Assembly: GCA_028583605.1 (NCBI GenBank)
Contig: CM053326.1
Location: 33,386,431 to 33,450,430, forward strand
Length of the DNA: 64,000 nucleotides
Source of the DNA: Dastarcus helophoroides
Lineage: Eukaryota > Arthropoda > Insecta > Coleoptera > Bothrideridae
Direction of reading: 5' to 3'
Every line of letters begins with the position of its first letter. Positions within the stretch are counted from its first letter, which is position 1. Below are positions 12,131 through 22,400 of the stretch, piece after piece. The notes beneath the pieces are model-generated. The model made no database searches. It was not told where the DNA came from and worked only from the letters and a program-made list of their open reading frames with translations. The translations under genes and the position numbers were made by a program.

Positions 12131-12960
12131 ATGAATAAATGATTTATGTCAATTCTGTAAATTTTAAGTCTACAAGTCTAGTTGACAATAATAAGAAATT
12201 GAATTAATTAGGTACCCATTTTAATGTGGAATATAATTTTTGCAATTTTTGTTATTGCACAGCGTTTTATACTAAATATTATGTGCACTTAATTTTTAGT
12301 TACCATAAACTGATGTGGAATGTGGTGGTTTTTACGTACAATTTAGTATTATTAAGTAATTTATAATTATGAGAATTAAATTATATTAAAAATTGCATTA
12401 TGGGTGACATATCTATGAAAATTGATGAAATCAAAATATAAATACAGTATTTCAGATTAGCATATTGCAAAAGCTAACTTTAACTTATACTAATTTAGCA
12501 TATAGTTTCAATAAAGAATGTTCTATTTATGTAATGTTTTGTGTAAAATTAGGACAAATTGGAAAGTTCTGAAGGAATGTACTTATGTGTTTTAATATGT
12601 TTATATTTTTGTGTGCAAAATTTATACTAGTCAAATAGCCAAAAAAAAAGTTTTATATCTGAACATAGTTTATTATATTTTTTAAATCTAAACAGTGCCT
12701 CAAATAAATTATTTTTGACATGAATGTGTATTATTCAATAAGATTTATCGATACTATCAACTGGATTTACTCAAAAATAATAGCTGATTTTCAAAAGTAT
12801 TATCTCGGTATCTAAGTATAGTAAGACCGTGCTTAAGGCTGCTTCGTTTAGCGATGTTTCAGTTTAACACTTTTATTGAAATAGTGGGATTTCCTGAAAG
12901 TTGCACGCTCCATTGGGTTTCCCCTAAATCCAAAGTACATAACATTAAGGTTGTAGGGTG
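12131..12960. other. 3' flank of the zinc-finger gene, no gene
   Basis: AT-rich sequence, probably 3' UTR to about 12530 and then intergenic. No protein or RNA gene is evident. Confidence 0.4.
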
Positions 12961-13190
12961 AAATAACAAATCTTGTCCCCTGAGACCAAGAAAAATTAAA
13001 AAACACAACAAAGGTTGCTCTAACCCGTTTCGATAGCCAAGCTATCATCTTCAGAGAGATACTGATAGCTTGGCTATCAAAAGGCGTTAGAGCAACATTT
13101 GTTGTGTTTTTTAATCTTTCTTGGTTTCAGGGGACAAGATTTGTGTTTCAATTTTTGAAGATAATCAAGGACCAGTCCGTTGCACCAAAA
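12961..13190 (+). mobile_element. Hairpin retroposon, copy A
   Basis: The left arm starts CAAATCTTGTCCCCTGA (12967) and runs through the GCTCTAAC and ATAGCCAAGCTATCA words to about 13060. The right arm is its near reverse complement, followed by the family 3' end GGACCAGTCCGTTGCACCAAAA (to 13190). Arms are about 85-90 bp with a very short loop. No clear target duplication is visible. The family is shared with the copies at 21134, 49136, 55798 and 59535. Confidence 0.8.
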
Positions 13191-13525
13191 TTAGTGTTAA
13201 AATACAAATCTTGTTCAGAGAAATACTAGTTTTAACGAATTACTGATTACTTGATATTCGTTAGTTGACATTTTCATTAAGGTGTAAACTATCGTGTGAA
13301 CTTGTTGGTTTCAATTATTTTTTTATATTTCATTTTTTCAGCGGATAAATGAGTAATGTTACCACAGGACTTTCTACGCCTAAAAGATCAAAACGTCATC
13401 AAATATCAATAGACAGATACAGAATTAATAAATTTACTAGCTGGTGATAATTTGTAAGCATTGTCTTAAATTTCGAAGAGGATAGTGATGTTTCTTATGA
13501 CGGTAGTGACATACAGTGACAATAA
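13191..13525 (+). other. Spacer with weak coding-like traces
   Basis: A TTTTTTCAG acceptor-like site (about 13340) is followed by a 32-codon ORF and, in another frame, FEEDSDVSYDGSD. That acidic string resembles the N-terminal region of some piggyBac-like transposases. It is too short and broken to call. Confidence 0.2.
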
Positions 13526-13527
13526 TA

Positions 13528-15139
13528 CAGTCACTCCCAAAATTACTTGAACAGTCTTAAAATCAAGTTAATTTTGAGAAATAAACAAAACAGCGGCCTT
13601 AAAAAGAATTTTATTATAAATAAAAACAATGAAACTACTAATATTAAAAAACAAGTCAATATTGAAAAAATACATTATTACTAAGATATGAATCACGCAT
13701 GTATAAAATGATGTCAAAAATTGATTCACAAAATTATTTAAACACCTAATTTAAATAGTAAAGATATCCAAGCAACAGAATAATTAATACCTAGTATGCA
13801 TTCCTTTACTTCTTATAACACACAGCAAGCGATCTTTTATCGATTCAACTAATTTTCCTGTATAATATGCGGAAGTCGTTGACCATTCTTGCTGCAGTAC
13901 CCGTTTAAGCTGAACTTTATTTTGCATGTTATGTTTACGAAGTCGTTTTCTAATTCAACCCATAAATTCTCAATTGGATTGAGATCCGGTGATTGAGGAG
14001 GTGCTTTTATCTGCTGGGGAACGTGATACAATAACCAAAGTTTTATAAGTTCAGCAGTATGTTTGGGGTCGTTATCTTGATACAGCCTCCAAACTGATGG
14101 CATATTTAATTTATTTGCGAAAACTTGCAGATTTTCTTCTAAAATTTGTTAATATAGATATTTATCAAGAATGAAGTCGATAAATACTAGATTTCCAACG
14201 CCATTGATCCCCATGCAACCCCAAACCATCACCGAATCTCTACCCTTTTTGATTGTTGGAACAAGATTCGAGGTTTCTAATTTTTTTCTGCATTGTCTCC
14301 ATACATAAACGCGTCCATCTGAATAAGAAACCGTAAATTTGCTTTCATCGCAGAAGATAGTAGCATTCCAAAATTCCTCAGATTTATTGACATGCTCTTT
14401 TGCAGATATGAGTCTTTTACGTTTGTTTACAAGAGAAATAAGGCTTTTTTCTTGCCACGCAGTCCGTGATAGCCAGCTCTCTTTAGAGTTGGGCGCATTG
14501 TTTCTGCACTTACAGACTTTCAAGTTGCTCTCTCTACGCTAGGTAGCACTTTAGGCACACTCAACAACGGATTACGTTTAATTTGTCTGACAACCATACT
14601 TTCATCGCGTGCACTAGAATGCGTTTTCGTCCATGCCCTGTAGTATTTTCCAAACTGTTTGTTTTTTACACCTTTTTATAACATAGTATGCAGCGGTGTG
14701 ACTTCTGCCTACCAGTTTTCCTATTTCTCTAAGGGATTTTCCTTCATTGTGTAGTTTTAATACTAACTGACGCACTTGTTTCTTAATTGCACTCTTTTTT
14801 GGTGCCAATTTTAATTTACTTGTATATTTTCTAAATTATCGACTTCTGGTGTCTGCGATATTTGTAATTCCCCCACGAACTTTACATAATTTTTCGAATT
14901 CAGGCGACGTTGCCGATTGTTCAAATAATTCTGTGACATGCAAAATGATGCCATTTTGTAGTATTCTCCTATTATAACTAGTTGAATTGCTTTTGTTAAC
15001 CAACATATGCGCCCAGTTTTTTTAAACATTAAAAACTAATTATAGGATTAATGAAAACATAATTCGTTACATTCGTATTCGTAATTTTTCTGATATTATT
15101 ATAACTTTACGTCTGTTCAAATAATTATGAGAGCGACTG
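13528..15139 (-). mobile_element. Tc1-type (DD34E) transposon, dead copy
   Basis: Terminal repeats are CAGTCACTCCCAAAATTACT at 13528 and, on the other strand from 15139, CAGTCGCTCTCATAATTATT. Both ends abut TA (13526-13527, 15140-15141), the Tc1 target. At 1,612 bp it has the standard Tc1 length. The minus strand carries a decayed transposase at about 14808-13849: an N-terminal helix-turn-helix (SLREIGKLVGRSHTAAYYVI), then FCDESKF, QDNDPKHTA and SPDLNPIENLW. The aspartate of QDND and the glutamate of PIEN are 34 residues apart, giving DD34E. Several frame changes and in-frame stops (near 14149 and 14525-14620) make it inactive. The first ORF lacks ATG at its natural start. Confidence 0.9.
13849..14808 (-). 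pseudogene. Tc1 transposase pseudogene
   Basis: Three ORF pieces read in order on the minus strand: the DNA-binding N-terminus (14808-14614), the middle with the first catalytic Asp in CDESKF (14523-14149) and the C-terminal part with the second Asp and the Glu (14103-13849). The order and spacing match Tc1 transposases of about 340 residues. A TAA at 14149-14151 lies between otherwise contiguous sequence. Frames also change inside 14450-14620. Confidence 0.85.
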
Positions 15140-15141
15140 TA

Positions 15142-15600
15142 TGTCAAAAATGACAATAGAAAGCACCCGATAATCATTCAAAATAATCCCCAGAACTTTG
15201 CCAAATGCTCTTGATTGCAGGCTGATTTTAGTTCGTTGAATATTCTGCCGTTTATTGCAAAGATCTGTTAAAAATTGTAGTATTATTCATTAGTTAAAGA
15301 TTTGAAATTAGCTAATGTTCGTTTTTAGGTTATGTTCATTTTAAGTCAAGTTTGGTTCTCGAATTTTTTATTTGCGCAATAATTGCCACGATTGGATTAA
15401 AATATTGCATTGTCGTTCAGTTCCGAGCTATGGTTAAAGTTTCAAGTCTCTAGGTCACCGGGAAGTTGGTTTAAAATCGATTGCAAAAGTTGTAGAACTG
15501 TCAGACACACATCAATGTCAAACTTCGATTGAGGCTAGTTTTTAATCACACACAAGAAAGTGAGTTAATAAAAAAAACGTGTAATATAATAATAATAAAC
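15142..15600. other. Intergenic, no gene seen
   Basis: AT-rich spacer between the Tc1 copy and the next array. No features recognised. Confidence 0.4.
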
Positions 15601-16930
15601 TAATAATAAAAAGCGTAAAATTTTGATAAAGGCCAAAATTTTCAAATCATAATTTTCAAAAAAAATTCCACATTTTCATGGAAAGTTATAATTAAAATAA
15701 GTTACAATTTTCAAAAAGAATCAAAATGTTGAAAACCTAAATGTCAAAATTTCGACATTTTCAAAAAATTTGGCAATTTAAAAAATAAGACATTTTCAAA
15801 AACAATTCAAAATTTTTAAAAAGTTCAAATTTTGAAAGAAATTCAAAAATAGTCTAAATTTACAAATTTTTTTCAATAACATCCAAAATTTTTGAAGTCT
15901 AGATATTGAAGAAAGGCCAAAACTATCAGAAAAGTCGAAATTTTCAAAAAGATAGATAATTAAAATTTTTTAATCAAAAATTTTAAGATTAAAATTTTGA
16001 AAAAAAATTTCGACATTTTGAAGAAAATCGAAATTTTCAAAAAAATTATTTAAAGAATCGTAAAATTATAGTAAAAAGGTTTCAAAAATATCGACAGTTT
16101 AAAAAAGAAATGTACAAGTAATATAAAAAGTTTGAATTGAAATTGAAAAAGAAACAGTTGTAATTTAAAAGTGGTCAAAATTTAAAAAAAAATTATAATT
16201 TTCAAAAATATTAAAATTTTGAAAAAAAAGGTGAAATTTTGCAAAGTTGAAAATTTGAAAGTCAAAATTTTTAAACTATAGTCGAGCCTTCAAAAACCTA
16301 CATTTAAAAAAATAAGAATTTTTTAAAACTAGAAATTTTGCAAAAAAAATCCGAAATTTTCAGGAAAGTTGAGATTTTCCAAAATATGCAAGATTTTCGA
16401 AAAAAATTTAAACTTTGAAAAGTCAAAATTAAACAAAGTATTGACATTTTTAAAAGAGTAGAAATTTTCGAAAGTAATTAAAACAGCAAACATTTTGAAA
16501 AAATCAAAATTATGAGAAGAAGTTGACATATCTAAAAAGAGCCCAAATTCAGCAAATGTCAAAATTTTGCAAAAAAGTCTAAACTTTGAAATAAAATTGG
16601 AGTTTTTAAAAACTCGACATCAAAAGTTTTTATAGTCAAGTTTTCAAAGAAATATGAAATTCTCGAAGAGTAAGTTTTGAAAAATGCCAAACTTTACAAA
16701 GTCCAAATTTTGAAAAGCTAAAATTTGGAAAGGTAAAACATTTAAAAGGCCGAAATTTAAAAAAAAGTCGAAATAGGTATTGATAAAAAAAAATTAAAAT
16801 TTTGTGAAAAATTCATATCTACACAAAAAGCCAAAAGTAAAAAAAAATTGGAAAAATTAAAAAGGTAAGATTTTCGAAAAAATCGAACTTTGGGAAAATG
16901 TAGAAAGTAAAAAAAATCGATTCATTTAAC
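15600..16930. repeat. Degenerate AT array (block 2, A-rich strand)
   Basis: Repeated diverged words of the type AAAATTTTCAAAAA and AAAAAGTCGAAATTT on the plus strand. It has no strand switch and no coding potential. Confidence 0.75.
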
Positions 16931-17400
16931 ACGTTAAAGAAAGTAGTGGCCGCAGTAATAGTGAGTTAGTCTCATTTTTTTAGTCGACCAAAAAAAAAGT
17001 CATCTGGAATTAGCAAAATTATTTTAAATAACATTCGAAATTATCTGATTATCATCGGTTTCGGATATCCGACAGTTTCGCTTATGGAGCTCCATAACAT
17101 CCATAATTTTAACCCTTTAACGCAGTTTTTTTTTGCGAAAATGAAACATCAAAAAAATCTTTTTTAAGAAAACACATTTTAGAACCTAGCTTTGGCAAAA
17201 AAATACAAGATTAACCAAAATTTGCATGTTAATAAAATATTATTTTTATTCTTGAATATCGTACAAACCCACCTACATAAAAAATATATATTGCGATTTT
17301 CATTTCTCGATTATTTTTGTGAAAATTACAGCAGCACACGCAATGTAAATAGATGAAATAGGATTTAGAATAGAATTGTAGAATTTAGTAAATAAAAAAA

Positions 17401-17710
17401 GTTTCTAGAAGGATCTGATAAGGGGAAAGCGGCCGCGATAACGAAACAAATGGCAGATAAGCGTTCCAGAAATTTCGGCAAACGATAAGCCTTATCTGCC
17501 GAAAAGTTCTAGAAGCCGGGGGCCAAAACTATAAAAAGGCGGTCAGCTTTCCCTCAAGTCAGTTAGTTAGAGTCAGTGTAATTAGTGGGTTAACAATTAG
17601 TAAATAAGTAGTGAGTTACTGTTCAGTTGAAGTGTGCCGAGTTAATTTAGTAATAAAGTGGGTCTTATTCGATAAGTGTAATCAATTCGAACCGATAAGC
17701 CTGTAACAAT
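17401..17710 (+). promoter_or_regulatory. Heat-shock-element promoter block, likely solo LTR
   Basis: A perfect three-part heat-shock element, TTC-n2-GAA-n2-TTC, lies at 17464-17476. TTCTAGAA dyads flank it at 17403-17410 and 17507-17514. An inverted repeat GGCAGATAAG/CTTATCTGCC (17452-17500) encloses the central element. TATAAAAA is at 17530 and an initiator TCAGTT has its A at 17561, 31 bp downstream. An AATAAA follows at 17653 and the block ends near TGTAACA. TATA, initiator and polyA signal within 125 bp is the U3-R-U5 plan of an LTR, and the initiator is of the gypsy type. No Hsp70 or retroelement ORF follows. I could not find a target duplication, so an orphan heat-shock promoter stays possible. 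Confidence 0.6.
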
Positions 17711-18261
17711 ATGATACTGAATTATCTCGAGTCTGGCATGTTTAGCTCGCTCGAAATAACTCAACCTAAGGGTTTCATAATCCTGCATTTCCCTAACTTT
17801 ATCAAATAAAAAATTTTGCCAAGCAAGCATGATGGAGCCTTAGTTCACTAATACCAGACAAAAGCTGAAGAATATCAGAACTAGAAGATGGATTAAATAA
17901 AGCGCAATAAGACTTATTTTCAAAATCTATTTTCTTATGTTTAATAGTCTTAAAAAGAAACATTTAAATACTAAAGTAATTTTAAAACAAATTAGTTCTT
18001 CTTATATTTGTGTTCCTAATCACAAAATGCTTTTTCTTGTGTCCTCATCTTCTCTTTCCTTCCGCACTCCTCCTAGTAATATTTATTAAGGAAATAATTT
18101 GTAGCCGTTAAAACCTATTTAAATGTTATTAATATGAGGATGCATGTTAAAATATTTTGCTAACATGAGGATAAAGCAACTGATTCAGGTTGTTGTACTT
18201 GATATAATTGTTTCTTTCAAAGTTATGTACAAGTGTCATTCTGAAATTATTACTACTACTA
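17711..18261. other. THOC2 3' flank, no confident gene
   Basis: Sequence downstream of the THOC2 stop, presumably partly its 3' UTR. A 62-codon minus-strand ORF (17642-17830) has fairly balanced composition but overlaps the promoter-like block and is unrecognised. Confidence 0.35.
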
Positions 18262-19415
18262 CTATGTATACACAAAATTTTTAAGCCGCATGCGTTGGCG
18301 AGTTCTTAGTGCTTTTTTGCAACTTTTAAATTTTGATGAAAAAGGATATTGTTTGTCGCGTACTTCCAGCCTGTCGTGTGATCTTTCCCTTTGGTAAGGT
18401 GACATTTCCTACAAAAGTATATAAATAGATTCATTTTTACACACCTTTAACAATTAACCTACCCGCGAGCGATGATGTTTTTCTCTGACATGCTGCGGAG
18501 GTTCTAAAATTTCGCCATTTTGATGGGTTAACATCTTAATTGCTGTAAAATAAAAAACACCAACTTTGGAAACAACGACAACAATCTAAATATTACCTTT
18601 TTCTTCCTCCCTCCGTCTTTTGATTTCAGATTGTTGCAACTCATCAGTTCGATCCTGCAATAAACAAGAATCAAAATACTGATCCAATTCAATTTACACA
18701 GATTTGATACAAATCAATTCATATAGGAAAATGTTCCTTGTAAGATACAGTTGAAAGTTACAAATTTGAATCTTTTGATACTTATATGGTTGCCTATTGG
18801 CTATATAAGTTGGAAATGTTTACATCGAGAGTACCATTCAAATGAGGCCAAGTAAAGCAAAGTTGTAAATTTTTTCAACTGTAGCAGATTCGATTGTTTC
18901 TTTAAAGGACGTATGAAGTAGTCAATTAGTGTGATGTCACAGTGCGGCAAATTAAAAGTACTGTTGGTTACATTTTGTCGTGCTGTATATAAACAAAGAG
19001 TGTTTTTACATGTTTTATGAACTGTAAACTGCTTTTTTAAAATAATTTGAGGATTGATGCACAAAAATTATAATCTACCAACTAATTACATTAATAACAT
19101 GATTTATGTGTAGCTGTAAATTACACTGAAGACAAAAAAAATAATAAATGGTTTTTTATCATCAAATACACAATCATCGTAGAAACACTATGTTGGATAC
19201 AGCACCTTCGACAACCAATAATAGAATATACTAACGATCCAATTCAAGTTGCCTACCCTTTTGCGAATGAGCTTCCGCTCTTTCCTCAACTCCCGTTCCT
19301 CCTCCGTCAGTTTTTCCCGTTTTTCTTTGCTCTTGGTCGTTCTTTCTTTTTTCTCAGACTTCTCGTTGCTGGGATACTCAACTTGTTGCAGTTTGCGCTC
19401 TTCGTGTTTGGAACT
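18262..19415 (-). CDS. THOC2: THOC2 exons 17-20 (C-terminal tail)
   Basis: Exon 17 is 19257-19415, exon 18 18597-18654, exon 19 18463-18542 and exon 20 18262-18408 with its stop at 18262-18264. They lie 7.7 kb beyond exon 16. The link rests on matching phase 0, same strand, and tail similarity: [11 protein letters not shown] and [17 protein letters not shown] resemble the DLTKRRKEEN and KHKSESPCESPY part of vertebrate THOC2. All junctions are GT-AG with lengths that chain to a stop. A separate small gene starting in the intron cannot be fully excluded without transcripts. Confidence 0.75.
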
Positions 19416-22400
19416 CTGTAGACAACCACGTGTATGGCATTAGACTCTTGCGAGCGCAGAAACAGTTGCGCAGTTGCAGCCTCTTCGCGTGCCTGCCACC
19501 TGCCAACTTGCTAGGGATCGCTTACTACTAACATTCTAACTCAAAAAGTTAAATTATAAATAGTGGGGGGGTTATACATTCGGTTCAGACTTTCACAATT
19601 TCGAACTTTGTGTATAATACTGCATTATTAATGCAGGTGAATTGTGTATTACACAGTTAGACATCCAAAAGTTAAAGGGAACACAAATAGATCGAATTCA
19701 AACACATTCACATTACAAATTAGATATTGTTTAAACTTATACAAAAAAAAAAACAAATTAATCAAACAAATAACAATTTGCAGAATAATCTCAATAATAT
19801 GGGTCAGTTATGAGGTATGCGAAGGGAAATCAAATACAAGCAGAACATTTTCTAATAGCGTTGACTGAGCAAAGCATTATTATCATAAGGTAATGTTTCA
19901 AGACTTTTTAAATATTTCTTAGTCGTTTTTTTCCTTTTTCAGACAGTCGATAACTTTGATTTATGGTATTTAAATATTTTCCAAACCGGGATCGTAATGG
20001 TAAAATGAATCTATGATCATTTTGAGTCAACAAGAGTTAAAAATGAAAAAAAGAATCTACCTTGCTGTGGAAACCTTGATTATTTCCACTCTGCATCTGC
20101 GCAATCAAAGTTTCACGTTTTTCAAAATATTTTAAGCATATTTTCGAAATGATCAAAATCATGAATTTTCAATTTCCTTGTTAAAATTTCAAATTTGAAT
20201 TTTAATTTTTTTCTTTTTAAACTAATTCAACTTAATCAAAATTTTGATTTTTTTGGAATCTCGATTTTTCTCTCAATGTGGAATCAAAATTTTTCCCTTT
20301 AATTCTACCCTTTCGTTTTTCTCTTCTCTATATTTTGAATTTACCTACTTTTTTCTACATTTTTGATTGCACTCAAAATTGTATCTATTTTGGTTTTTAT
20401 TTTTTTTTTCAAAGTTTCAATCTTAACCTCGAAATTTCTACGAAAACGGAAATTTCAAGTATGAACTCGAATCGATAACTTTCGAATTTTCTCTCGGAAT
20501 TTTAATTGTTTATTCTTGATATTTTGGTTTGTTTAAATTCAAAACAATTTACTTCCTAAAAATTTAGCTTTCAATTCAAAATATCCTGATTTATTTTACA
20601 AATTTCTTTTCATCTTTTCTCTCCTTCAGTAGTTCTGTCTCAAACGTTTAAGACTGTCTCCAGACTTTTGGATTCAATTCCCTTTTTTCTGAAATATTAA
20701 CTGGAAAAATTCAAAAATCAAAATTTAATTTGACATTTTTATCTAAAAGTTATGAAAAAACCGCATAAATTGATATTTTGTCGAATATTGACTTTTTTCT
20801 ATTAGAAATGTGGAAGTGAACGTCAAAATTTCGAGATTTACGTCAAAACGTTAAGCTTCAACTCGAAATAATCGTTATTAAAATCGAAACGTGATCAAGA
20901 CCAAAATGTCAATGTTGAACTGTCAATCTTTCCTTCAAATTTCTCGAAATTTCGAGCAAAAGTCAAAAAAGGATAGAAATCAAACAATTTTGTTTTCAAA
21001 TTGATTTGGAAGTCAAAATTTCGAGCAAAAGTCAAAGTGAATTGAATTAAAAGAAGAAACCACGAATATTTTAACCTTAAAGTTGAAATTTTACGAAAAA
21101 ATTAAGAATTTGAGGCTTAAACTGGAGAGTTTACGTTTGGTGGAACGGACTGGTCCTTGGTTATCTTAAAATTGAAATACAAATCTTGGTCCCTGAAACC
21201 AAGAAATATTAAAAAACAACAGAGGTTGCTCTAACGCGTTTCGATAACCAAGCTATCAATCCATTTCAATTTTTGGAGAGTTTAAGAAAACATTGAAATT
21301 ATAAGAAAACCAAAAAGCTATACAAAATAAGAACTTTGATTATTTAGTTACAAATCTTCAAAATTTCGAAATATAAAAAGTGAACATTTTTAAAAAGAAC
21401 ATTTTAAAACGTCGACATTTTCAAAAAAAAATGCAATTTTCCAACAAAAAAAAAAGATCTGATTCTTCAAAAGAGTGGAAATTTGGAAACAAATCGAAAT
21501 TTTCAAAAAATTAAGATTTCATGGAAGGCAAAATTGTGAAAAAAAATTATGAGACTTTCAAAAAAAGTTAAAATAACCAAAATTCTGAAAAAAGTCGAAA
21601 TTTTGAAAATGGTCTAAAAATTTTGGAAGAGTTGAAATCTTCAAAATGAAATCGAAATTTAGGGAGTCTAATTTCTCGAATTAATTTAAATTATTAAGAA
21701 AATGTCACAATTTTGAGAAAAGTGAAACCTTTTAAGAAAACATTTTGAAAGAGCCCCATATTTAATAAAATTTCGGTATTTTCATGTTTAAAATTGAATC
21801 AACATTTCCAAAAAAAGACTCGACATTTTTTACAAAATGCAACATTTTAAAGAAAAAGTTGAAATTTTCTAAAGAAAAGTCGAAATCTTGAAGAATTCGA
21901 CTCTTCAGAGTCAAAACTCTCAAATAAATCGAAATTTTCAAAAAATAAAAACAAACAAAACATTAAAAAAAAAGTCGAAGTTTGTATGTGTAAGTTCGTA
22001 CTCTTTTTCTATAAAATTCCCCATTATTAACTCAATATTTTTTTAAGAATGGCGAATGATTTTAATCTCGAAATTTTGAAATTTTTTTATGAATGTAAGA
22101 ATTTCTGTATTAGAAAACCTCATCTGCCGCCAAACCCTTGGCATTTTACAAGGTGAGGGCCGCGCATTAATCACAGTGCATCAGATTCGCTAGTCTTTTC
22201 CTTGAGTTTCTCTAGTTCATACCTAATTCGTTTCTTGTTACTTTACGTTTAAACAGGAAAAAATTTTATTCGATGAGGAAACTGTATTGAAACCAAAAGT
22301 CAAAATAGTAGAACCACGGAAACCAACAGTCACGGACAAATGAAAAATTCAAGTAAAAACAAGATTTTTTAAATTCAGCTTACAAATTCTCTGAACCAAT

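Noticed and set aside
13340..13515. piggyBac-like acidic string EEDSDVSYDGSD
   Set aside because: Only about a dozen residues; no TTAA ends or further transposase motifs nearby.
17680..17720. tRNA B-box-like GGTTCGAATTG on the minus strand
   Set aside because: No A-box at the right distance and no cloverleaf can be drawn; it falls within the LTR-like block.
17642..17830. 62-codon minus-strand ORF near the heat-shock block
   Set aside because: It overlaps the polyA/U5-like part of the block on the opposite strand, lacks a recognised domain and has no splice partners.
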